A stretch of DNA of 64,000 bases from UBA4636 sp045534575 (lineage in GTDB: Bacteria; Bacillota; Clostridia; Christensenellales; Borkfalkiaceae). Made by a program: the position numbers and the translations under genes. Each line of letters opens with the position of its first letter. Position 1 is the first letter of the stretch. The DNA lies in the NCBI GenBank assembly GCA_045534575.1, contig JAZSJZ010000004.1, positions 186,001 to 250,000 on the forward strand, written 5' to 3'. This document shows positions 1-6,616 of the stretch, one piece after another. A model generated the notes under the pieces. The model saw nothing but the letters and a program-made list of their open reading frames with translations. It had not been told where the DNA came from and did no database searches.

Positions 1-659
1 CGGGCTTTGACGGAATACTACTAGACCTTGGCGTATCGAGTATGCAATTAGATATTAGAGAGCGAGGCTTTTCCTATCTAGGAAAGGACGAGCGTCTCGA
101 TATGCGAATGAATCAAGAACAAGAACTATCGGCTTATGAAGTTGTAAACTTTTATAGCGAGAAAAAACTTGTTGAAATTTTAAGAGATTTTGGCGAAGAA
201 AAGTTTTGCCATAAAATCGTTAGCGAAATTTGCAAAAAACGCCAAGAAAAACCAATTGTAACTTGCGGGGAACTAGTTGAGATAATCGATAGGTGCATCC
301 CGTATAAATTCAAGAAGGACTCGCACCCAGCAAAGAAAACCTTTCAAGCGCTTAGAATTTGCGTGAACGGGGAACTAGACGGGCTTAAAGACGTTCTTTA
401 CGAAATGGTAGATAGACTAAACCGAGGCGGAAGGCTTGCCGTTATTACCTTCCACTCGCTAGAAGATAGAATAGTAAAATCGGTGTTTAAAGATTTATCC
501 ACCGGTTGCACGTGCGATAGGCGCTTGCCTGTGTGCGTGTGCGGTAGGACGGAAAAGGTTAAAGAAATCACTAAAAAGCCTATCACGGCAAGTTTAGAAG
601 AACTTGAAATCAATTCCCGTTCAAAAAGCGCAAAACTAAGAGTTGTTGAGAAACTCTAG
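1..659 (+). CDS. rsmH: 16S rRNA m4C1402 methyltransferase RsmH (5' partial)
   Basis: This is the C-terminal part of RsmH (MraW), which N4-methylates C1402 in the decoding centre of 16S rRNA using S-adenosylmethionine. The reading frame is already open at base 3 and reads GFDGILLDLGVSSMQLD, the conserved SAM-domain region, so the true start lies upstream of the window and the ATG at 42 is internal. Further on, GGRLAVITFHSLEDR and the cysteine-rich CTCDRRLPVCVCG stretch are family hallmarks. The frame ends at TAG 657-659. It is the usual first or second gene of the dcw cluster, and a small FtsL-like gene follows after 32 bases, as is typical. Identity is secure; only the N-terminus is missing. 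Confidence 0.97.
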   Translation, partial: GFDGILLDLGVSSMQLDIRERGFSYLGKDERLDMRMNQEQELSAYEVVNFYSEKKLVEILRDFGEEKFCHKIVSEICKKRQEKPIVTCGELVEIIDRCIPYKFKKDSHPAKKTFQALRICVNGELDGLKDVLYEMVDRLNRGGRLAVITFHSLEDRIVKSVFKDLSTGCTCDRRLPVCVCGRTEKVKEITKKPITASLEELEINSRSKSAKLRVVEKL

Positions 660-691
660 AAACGGCAAAATATTTTAAGGGAGAGATAATT

Positions 692-1219
692 ATGTTAGAA
701 AATGAACAATTCGGTTACCAAAGTTTTGACGGACAAACCACTTACGCAGAACCATCAAGAGGTCGTAGTGATGCTGATGATTTTGAAAGTATGTATTTTA
801 CTTCTCCCGACGTAGCGCAAAGTCAACTTCAACAACAAGGGCAAACTTCTGCCGTTCAATACGTAGAACAAGCCGACGATATGCCTTCTATTACCACTAT
901 GCAGTTTATGGATAGAACGGCTAATCCATTGCAAGATTATCGTCCAAGCCACGAAGCAGAGGCAGATAAAGACTATAAGATTAACGCTAGAGGTAAAATT
1001 TTAGTTACCGTTTACGCTTTAGTTATCGCTACTATTTTCGCGCTCATTATTTTAAACACCAGACTTTTAAAGAGCATGGACGCTACCATCGTTGAAAAGC
1101 AAACTGAACTCCAAGAGTTGAAGGCTCAAAGCCAAGTTTTAAGCGATGAACTTGATTTCGTTTCAAGCGATGCTGAAATTGAAAGAAAGGCTATGGAAAT
1201 GGGCATGATTCAACAATAA
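692..1219 (+). CDS. ftsL: FtsL/DivIC-like septum formation protein
   Basis: A 175-residue bitopic membrane protein in the position of ftsL, between rsmH and the septal PBP. Residues 1-105 form a hydrophilic, Gln/Asp/Tyr-rich cytoplasmic region, much longer than in most FtsL proteins. Residues about 108-130 (ILVTVYALVIATIFALIILN) are one transmembrane segment. A short coiled coil (VEKQTELQELKAQSQVLSDEL) and a DivIC-like end follow. FtsL-type proteins form the FtsQ-FtsL-FtsB/DivIC complex that activates FtsW-PBP. Sequence conservation in this family is weak, so the call rests on topology and gene order. The start has a good ribosome binding site (AAGGGAGAG) 8-10 bases upstream. A strong terminator follows, separating it from the PBP gene. 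Confidence 0.8.
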   Translation: MLENEQFGYQSFDGQTTYAEPSRGRSDADDFESMYFTSPDVAQSQLQQQGQTSAVQYVEQADDMPSITTMQFMDRTANPLQDYRPSHEAEADKDYKINARGKILVTVYALVIATIFALIILNTRLLKSMDATIVEKQTELQELKAQSQVLSDELDFVSSDAEIERKAMEMGMIQQ

Positions 1220-1280
1220 TAGAACCAAATTAAATAAGCCATAAAGAGTTTGATTTATCCATTTATCTCTTTTCATAAAC

Positions 1281-1324
1281 AAAAGGGGGTTGTTGCATTT
1301 TAGTGCGACGATCTCTTTTTTTTT
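1281..1324 (+). terminator. intrinsic terminator after ftsL-like gene
   Basis: A 17-base-pair stem with several G-U pairs joins AAAAGGGGGTTGTTGCA (1281-1297) to TGCGACGATCTCTTTT (1304-1319) around the loop TTTTAG. The T-tract runs through 1324. It suggests that rsmH and ftsL are transcribed separately from the PBP gene, which is unusual inside a dcw cluster. Confidence 0.75.
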
Positions 1325-1440
1325 GCGTTTTTTTGCCTTTTGTTCTTAGCGTTATAAGAATATATCAAAAAAACTATAAATAATTTAATAGTAGCAAAAT
1401 TTGAAATCGTTTAATCGTTGCAGATTAAAACGCTAATAAT

Positions 1441-1471
1441 TGCTAAAATAAATTTTTGAGGTAGTGTTATT
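1441..1471 (+). promoter_or_regulatory. extended -10 promoter, SD and probable AUU start of the PBP gene
   Basis: TGCTAAAAT at 1441-1449 is an extended -10 (TG-n-TAAAAT). A GAGG Shine-Dalgarno sits at 1458-1461, followed after 7 bases by ATT at 1469. The frame is closed upstream by TGA at 1457-1459. No ATG, GTG or TTG in the PBP frame lies between that stop and TTG 1502. This makes ATT 1469 the start best placed for the ribosome binding site. The rest of 1325-1440 is AT-rich with no other feature that I can see. Confidence 0.5.
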
Positions 1472-3205
1472 CAAATTTCAATCACGGTTATTAGAAAGCG
1501 ATTGTTTGCTTATTTGGTGGCGGTTTTATGCGCGTTTATTATTGTTTTAGGTAGGCTTTTTTACGTTCAAGTCATAAACGCCGAATTTTATCAAGAAAAG
1601 GCGATTGAGCAGTGGACGAGAGAACTTCCCATAGTTGCAAAAAGGGGCGATATTGTCGATTGTAACGGCGTTATTTTGGCAACCTCTAAAAAAAGTTACG
1701 CCGTTTTCGTGCGCCCTCGCTCGGTTACCGAGCCTGAAAAGGTTGCACTTTTAATGCAAAAACTTTTCGGCGTTGAATATGAAAGTCTTTTAGAAAAAAT
1801 AAAACAGAAGAAAACGAGTGAAATAACAGTCAAGCGCGGGGTAAATCGTGAAAGCGTTAAAATGCTTGAAGCAAACAATCTTGACGGCGTTTATTATTCG
1901 GTTGATAACGCGCGCTATTATCCGCTTAATGAAACGCTTTGCCAAATTCTTGGCTACACTTCTATCGACGGCGTTGGCGTTTCTGGCTTAGAAAAATATT
2001 ACGATAAATATTTAAAAGGCATAAACGGCGAAATTTTATACGAGGCGGACCTTGTCGGCGTTGATATCGAGGGAAAAACACCGTCTTACATATCTGCTGT
2101 TGACGGGCTTTCGGTTAAACTTAATATTGACTATAAAATTCAGCAAATTTGCGAATATGCGCTCCAGCAAACAATGCTAGATTACACGCCAAAATCGGCT
2201 TCCGTTCTTGTTTTAGAGCCATCATCTGGCAAGGTTTTAGCCGTTGCAACTTACCCAAATTACGATTTGAATAATATTCCGCGCGATGACCTATCGGCTT
2301 TAAACAGCCTATCTAGAAGCCCTTTAATCGTCGATTCTTACGAGCCCGGTTCAACGTTTAAAATCGTAACTTCGATAGCAAACATTGAAGAAGGACTTTT
2401 GGGAAACGAAAAGGCGTTACCTTTAACCCACGTGTTTTATAATGACCGTTATAGAACTGTTTTGGGGCGAAAAATTAAGTGCTGGTCTTCGCACGCAAAC
2501 GGAAAGCATTTAAACCAAACGCTAAAAGAAGCGCTTAACAATTCGTGCAACCCTTGCTTTGTTGATATGGCGTTATCTTTGGGCAAGGAAACAATGTATA
2601 AATATATAAATTCACTTGGTTTTGGCTCGGTAACGGGCATTGATTTTTTCGGTGAATCAAGCGGAATGGTTCTTCCCGTGCAAGCGGTAACCGAGGGGGA
2701 CTTAGCGAGAATTTCGTTCGGGCAAACGATAGCGGTAACACCACTCCAACTAGCGGCGGCGGTTTCGGCAATAGTTAACGGCGGGCAGTATTTTGAACCG
2801 CAAATCGTAGGCTCAATTGTTGCTAAAAACGGCTTTATAGTTGAAAATTTTGAAACGAAATTCAAAGGGCGAGTATGCTCGAAAGAAGCGTCGAAAATCC
2901 TTGCTTCGTATCTTGAAAGCGTTGTAAGTGAAGGAAGTGGCAAAAAGGCTTTCATCGAAGGCTATAAGGTGGGTGGAAAAACGGGAACGGCGCAAAAATA
3001 TGAAAACGGCGCAATTTCGCAAGGCAAATACGTTATGAGTTTTTTAGGCTTTTTTCCAAGCGATAATCCCGAATATTTAGCCTTAGCAATCGTTGACGAG
3101 CCAGTTGGAGGAACTTACGGCTCAACCGTTTGCGCGCCGATAGTAAAACAAATTTTCGAGGGCATAATCTCATATAAAAACATTTTGCCATACGAACAAA
3201 AATAA
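1469..3205 (+). CDS. ftsI: septal penicillin-binding protein (FtsI/PBP2-like transpeptidase)
   Basis: A class B penicillin-binding protein that cross-links septal peptidoglycan together with FtsW. Read from ATT 1469 it has 578 residues: a cytoplasmic IRKR stretch, one transmembrane anchor (FAYLVAVLCAFIIVLGRLFY), a dimerisation/pedestal region and a C-terminal transpeptidase domain. The three active-site motifs are STFK (serine near residue 295), SCN (near 359) and KTGTAQ (near 504). It ends directly after the transpeptidase domain, so the PASTA domains of many SpoVD/PBP2x relatives are absent. The next possible start, TTG 1502, has no ribosome binding site and would delete the positively charged residues before the anchor. 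I therefore prefer the rare AUU start. The product call is secure; the start is inferred. Confidence 0.92.
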   Translation: MQISITVIRKRLFAYLVAVLCAFIIVLGRLFYVQVINAEFYQEKAIEQWTRELPIVAKRGDIVDCNGVILATSKKSYAVFVRPRSVTEPEKVALLMQKLFGVEYESLLEKIKQKKTSEITVKRGVNRESVKMLEANNLDGVYYSVDNARYYPLNETLCQILGYTSIDGVGVSGLEKYYDKYLKGINGEILYEADLVGVDIEGKTPSYISAVDGLSVKLNIDYKIQQICEYALQQTMLDYTPKSASVLVLEPSSGKVLAVATYPNYDLNNIPRDDLSALNSLSRSPLIVDSYEPGSTFKIVTSIANIEEGLLGNEKALPLTHVFYNDRYRTVLGRKIKCWSSHANGKHLNQTLKEALNNSCNPCFVDMALSLGKETMYKYINSLGFGSVTGIDFFGESSGMVLPVQAVTEGDLARISFGQTIAVTPLQLAAAVSAIVNGGQYFEPQIVGSIVAKNGFIVENFETKFKGRVCSKEASKILASYLESVVSEGSGKKAFIEGYKVGGKTGTAQKYENGAISQGKYVMSFLGFFPSDNPEYLALAIVDEPVGGTYGSTVCAPIVKQIFEGIISYKNILPYEQK

Positions 3206-3216
3206 AACACATTTTA

Positions 3217-3245
3217 TTGCAAAAAAAGTAAATTGTTTGTATAAT
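3217..3245 (+). promoter_or_regulatory. sigma-A promoter, apparently leaderless
   Basis: TTGCAA (3217-3222), a 17-base spacer and TATAAT (3240-3245) form a near-consensus promoter. The ATG of the next gene begins 7 bases after the -10, where transcription would start. No Shine-Dalgarno precedes it, so the mRNA is probably leaderless. Confidence 0.75.
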
Positions 3246-3252
3246 ATAACCG

Positions 3253-3945
3253 ATGGTTTATGTTGTTGCAGATATTCACGGCGAATATGATTTATTTATG
3301 AAATTGCTACAAAAAATTAATTTTTCTAAAAACGATGAAATGATTATTTGTGGCGATATAATTGATAAGGGGCGAGATTCAGTTAAACTTTTAAAGTTTA
3401 TAAAATCTAAGCCCAATTTTCGCTGTGTTATTGGCAACCACGAATACGATTTTTTAAAATATTATTGGTCGATAATGCGCGAAAAGCCTAAATTAAGCGA
3501 GGCTTTAAAAGCCCTTCAAGAATACTTTCCTTACGACGGAAATTTGCTTGACTTTGCTACGATAGACTGGCTAGAATCGTTGCCATATTTTATTGAAACG
3601 CGCGATTTTATTTGCGTTCACGCAGGTGTTTTGCTAGATGAAAATAAAAAAATCGTGGCTTTTGAAAAAACTCCTAAAGAGCAGTTTGTTTACGATAGGC
3701 AGTTTAAAGAGCCAAGCGTTAAAACTAATAGTGAAAAGTGTGTTTTTTTCGGGCATACTCCAACGAGTTACATATCTAACCAAGCAAAAATCATCAAATA
3801 TAAACGTGAAGAGTTTAACACGAACAGCATAAAAGATTTTTATAAAATTCATTTAGATTTAGGCGTATGGCTAAACGGCGTGTTAGGCTGTTTTTGCGTG
3901 AACACGTGCAAAGAATATTACGTGGATAAACTCGGTTATTATTAA
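3253..3945 (+). CDS. PPP-family metallophosphatase (PrpE/ApaH-like)
   Basis: A 230-residue calcineurin-fold phosphoesterase of the PPP type (bacterial Ser/Thr phosphatases and diadenosine-tetraphosphatases). The dinuclear-metal motifs are in order: DIHGE near residue 7, GDIIDKGRDS near 34, GNHEYD near 61, an internal VHAG and a late FGHTP. There is no signal peptide or membrane segment, so it should be cytosolic. The substrate cannot be read from the sequence; it could be a phosphoprotein or a dinucleoside polyphosphate. It starts at ATG 3253, only 7 bases after a -10 element. It is the first of three consecutive phosphoesterase genes inserted in the dcw cluster. Confidence 0.85.
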   Translation: MVYVVADIHGEYDLFMKLLQKINFSKNDEMIICGDIIDKGRDSVKLLKFIKSKPNFRCVIGNHEYDFLKYYWSIMREKPKLSEALKALQEYFPYDGNLLDFATIDWLESLPYFIETRDFICVHAGVLLDENKKIVAFEKTPKEQFVYDRQFKEPSVKTNSEKCVFFGHTPTSYISNQAKIIKYKREEFNTNSIKDFYKIHLDLGVWLNGVLGCFCVNTCKEYYVDKLGYY

Positions 3946-4008
3946 AACTAAAAAGCAACAATTTCTAGGCGATATTGCCTTTAAAAATTTGATAAACAAG
4001 GGAAGTTT

Positions 4009-4983
4009 ATGGATTATTTTATAGCAGACTTGCATTTTGGGCATTCAAATATTATTTCGCTTTGCAACCGTCCGTTTGGCTCGGTTGAAGAGATGGACGA
4101 AGCGCTTATAAAAGCGTGGAACGCAAAAGTAAAAAAGCGGGCGGACACCATTTATATCGTCGGCGATTTATTGTGGGAAAAGGTTGAGCCAACAAAATAT
4201 CTTTCAAGGTTAAACGGCAAAAAAGTTCTAATTTGTGGCAATCACGATAAAAAATTACTGAAAAAACATAATTTAGAAAGTTTTTTTGAAAAAATTACAG
4301 ATTATCTTGAGATACGAAGCCAAAACGTTGACATAACGCTATGCCACTTCCCAATGCTTGAGTGGAACAAAAGCAGAAAAATAGGCTCAAAAAAACTCGG
4401 TTTTCATATTCACGGGCATATTCACAATAAATATCTACCAAACTATAAGCCGTTATTTATTGCGCCACACGCACTAAACGCTGGGGCAGATTTAAACGAT
4501 TTTGCGCCCGCAACGCTAGAAGAACTAATCAAAAACAACGAAAAGCATAAACTTTCAAAAATTCCGTCTTTAATAGATAAGGCTGAGTTTTTGGCTTCAA
4601 AATATCATTTATACCAATTAGATAAATCGGGCAAGCCATATATTGAGCACCCAAGAACGGTTGCCTCAATGGTTGAGGGCGAAAATTGCAAAATCACAGC
4701 CTTTCTTCACGATATCGTTGAAGATACTAATATCGATATTGAAATTTTAAAAACCAACTTTCCAAATGAGGTTGTCGAGGCGATTTTGGCAATGACTCAT
4801 AGTTTAGGCGAAGATTATTTTAACTACGTTAGAAGGGTAAAAACAAACGCTATTGCAAAAGTCGTAAAGGTGGCGGATTTAACTCATAATATGGATTTAT
4901 CAAGGTTTAAAACCGTTACCGAAAAAGATTTAGCGCGGGTTGAAAAATATAAAAAAGCAATGGCGATTTTACTGCAAGAATAG
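4009..4983 (+). CDS. metallophosphoesterase fused to a SpoT/MESH1-like HD domain
   Basis: A 324-residue two-domain protein. Residues 1-175 are a calcineurin-like phosphoesterase (DLHFGHSN, GDLLWE, CGNHD, CHFPM, HGHIHN), close to small metallophosphoesterases annotated as hydrolases. Residues about 190-324 are an HD-type hydrolase domain like that of RelA/SpoT and MESH1: YIEHP, FLHDIVEDT with the HD pair, and VVKVADLTHNM near the end. This would suggest cleavage of (p)ppGpp or a related nucleotide, with the N-terminal domain acting on the same pathway or on the product, but that is inference. A ribosome binding site (AAGGGA) precedes ATG 4009. It lies between two other phosphoesterase genes on the same strand. 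Confidence 0.85.
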   Translation: MDYFIADLHFGHSNIISLCNRPFGSVEEMDEALIKAWNAKVKKRADTIYIVGDLLWEKVEPTKYLSRLNGKKVLICGNHDKKLLKKHNLESFFEKITDYLEIRSQNVDITLCHFPMLEWNKSRKIGSKKLGFHIHGHIHNKYLPNYKPLFIAPHALNAGADLNDFAPATLEELIKNNEKHKLSKIPSLIDKAEFLASKYHLYQLDKSGKPYIEHPRTVASMVEGENCKITAFLHDIVEDTNIDIEILKTNFPNEVVEAILAMTHSLGEDYFNYVRRVKTNAIAKVVKVADLTHNMDLSRFKTVTEKDLARVEKYKKAMAILLQE

Positions 4984-5002
4984 TAAATGCTTTAAAAAAC
5001 TT

Positions 5003-5031
5003 GTTACTGTAAAAACGTATTTTGATAAAAT
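5003..5031 (+). promoter_or_regulatory. possible weak promoter of the PHP gene
   Basis: TTACTG (5003-5008), 17 bases, TAAAAT (5026-5031). The -35 is poor. The following gene has a strong AGGAGAG ribosome binding site at 5044-5050. Confidence 0.35.
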
Positions 5032-5057
5032 GAATTTACTTTTAGGAGAGAAAAAAA

Positions 5058-5894
5058 GTGCTACTTTGTGATTTGCATACTCATTCAACGTTTTCAGACG
5101 GAACTTTTTCGCCAGAACAAATTTTGCAACTTGCTAAAGAGGCAAAACTTGGCGCTGTTGCGCTCACTGACCATAACACCATTGACGGACTTAAAATTTT
5201 TGTTGAGAAAAGCAAAGATTATGGCGTTGAAGCAGTTCGTGGTGTGGAAATATCGGCAGATTATGGAGAAAAAGAACTTCATATCGTAGCGTTGTTTTTA
5301 AAAGAAGAAGCGTTTCCGCAAATTGAAAGTTTTTTAAACGTTTATCTAAAGCGCAAAGAAGAAAGCAATTTAATGCTTGCCAAGCGTTTAAAAGAGGCTG
5401 GCTATAACGTTGATTATGAAAAAATAAAAAAAGAAAATATCGGTGCGATTAACAGAGTTCACTTTGCTAAACAACTACTAAATAGTGGACAAGTTGCTTC
5501 AATAAAAGAAGCAATGGAAGGTATTTTATCAAAGAAAAAAGGGTTTTACGTTCCGCCTAAAAGATTTACTTCATTTGAAGTTATTGAATTTATAAAATCA
5601 ATTAACGCCGTTGCTGTTTTAGCGCACCCGTTACTTAATTTAACCAAAGATGAGTTGGTTGAGTTCTTAATTGAGGCTAAAAAACACGGGCTAGACGCAA
5701 TAGAAACCCGTTATTCCGCTTTTTCTTTAGAAGAGCAGGAATATTTAGAAAAACTCGCCACAAAGTTTAATCTTCTTTTAAGTGGCGGAAGCGATTTTCA
5801 CGGAACGAATAAGCCTAATATTGCTATCGGTAAGGGCTTTGGCGATTTGCAAGTTCCGTTAACTTTTGCCGAAAACTTAAAGAAAAAAATATAA
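5058..5894 (+). CDS. PHP-domain phosphoesterase
   Basis: A 278-residue PHP (polymerase and histidinol phosphatase) domain enzyme, similar in layout to TrpH/YciV 3',5'-nucleotide bisphosphate phosphatase or 5'-3' exonuclease (RNase AM). It begins DLHTHSTFSDG (metal ligands HxH), then has ALTDHNT, GVEIS, LAHP near residue 193 and GSDFHG near 245. These cover the usual metal-binding positions. It has no membrane segment. The start is GTG 5058, which has an excellent ribosome binding site (AGGAGAG). Together with the two upstream genes it forms a run of three phosphoesterases of different folds, suggesting a nucleotide or second-messenger clearance role. The exact substrate is unknown. Confidence 0.85.
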   Translation: MLLCDLHTHSTFSDGTFSPEQILQLAKEAKLGAVALTDHNTIDGLKIFVEKSKDYGVEAVRGVEISADYGEKELHIVALFLKEEAFPQIESFLNVYLKRKEESNLMLAKRLKEAGYNVDYEKIKKENIGAINRVHFAKQLLNSGQVASIKEAMEGILSKKKGFYVPPKRFTSFEVIEFIKSINAVAVLAHPLLNLTKDELVEFLIEAKKHGLDAIETRYSAFSLEEQEYLEKLATKFNLLLSGGSDFHGTNKPNIAIGKGFGDLQVPLTFAENLKKKI

Positions 5895-5939
5895 AAAGTA
5901 ATGCTTAACGGCATAAAATCGAGAAATTACTCTAATTTA

Positions 5940-5968
5940 TTGAATTTTAAAATCAAGTGTGGTATAAT
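5940..5968 (+). promoter_or_regulatory. sigma-A promoter of MORN gene, apparently leaderless
   Basis: TTGAAT (5940-5945), 17 bases, TATAAT (5963-5968), then 6 bases to ATG 5975. No Shine-Dalgarno is present. Confidence 0.75.
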
Positions 5969-5974
5969 CGCTTT

Positions 5975-6598
5975 ATGAGAATTAATTATGATGACGGCTC
6001 TTACTACGAGGGCGACGTTGAAAGTGGAACAGTTCGGCACGGATACGGAACACACTTTTCAGCAAGTGGCGCTTACTATGAAGGCGAATGGTCTTTTGAC
6101 CAAATGCACGGTAAAGGCGTTCTTTGCTTACCTGAAGGAATAAAGCACGAAGGCGATTTTTTGCATGGCGAAATGACGGGCTTTGGAATAAGAACTTATC
6201 CAGACGGCAGTCGTTACGAAGGTAATTTCAAAAACGGAAAACGCCACATTCACGGAATGCAAACCTATGAAGACGGCACAACCTATCTTGGCGATTGGAA
6301 AGATGGCAAAATAAGTGGCATTGGCGAGTTAAAAACGCCCGACGGCACAGTATATTTCGGGCATTTTAAAGACGGTGTTTTTGATGGGCTTGGCAAAATT
6401 TCGTATGGTAGCGGAGATCGTTACGAAGGTTATTTTAAAGACGGCAAATGGTGTGGCACGGGCGAATTTGTTTATAAAGACGGAACTTCTTATATGGGCG
6501 AATGGATTTCTACAGGTGACGGCAATAACATCCTTTGCAATTCAAAAGGTCAAAAAATTCGGGGCTATTTTAAAGATTTTGTTTTCCGCAGTTATTAA
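5975..6598 (+). CDS. MORN-repeat protein
   Basis: A 207-residue protein built almost wholly of MORN repeats. I count about eight units of the form YxGxFxxGxxxGxG, such as YYEGEWSFDQMHGKG and RYEGYFKDGKWCGTG. MORN repeats make an elongated beta-sheet that in known cases binds phospholipids or mediates protein contacts. There is no signal peptide or membrane segment. The start is ATG 5975. A GTG at 5957 in frame would lie upstream of the -10 and is rejected. It is followed after 18 bases by the large channel-like membrane protein, so the two are probably co-transcribed and may work together. The molecular function is unknown. Confidence 0.85.
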   Translation: MRINYDDGSYYEGDVESGTVRHGYGTHFSASGAYYEGEWSFDQMHGKGVLCLPEGIKHEGDFLHGEMTGFGIRTYPDGSRYEGNFKNGKRHIHGMQTYEDGTTYLGDWKDGKISGIGELKTPDGTVYFGHFKDGVFDGLGKISYGSGDRYEGYFKDGKWCGTGEFVYKDGTSYMGEWISTGDGNNILCNSKGQKIRGYFKDFVFRSY

Positions 6599-6616
6599 AA
6601 AATCTTAGGTGTTAAA

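Noticed and set aside
2449..2955. 168-residue open frame on the minus strand inside the PBP gene
   Set aside because: It lies wholly opposite the transpeptidase domain, which has all its catalytic motifs. The frame shows no recognisable domain and has no ribosome binding site.
5957..5974. GTG start for the MORN protein
   Set aside because: The codons lie within and directly after the -10 element, so they would not be transcribed. ATG 5975 fits the promoter.
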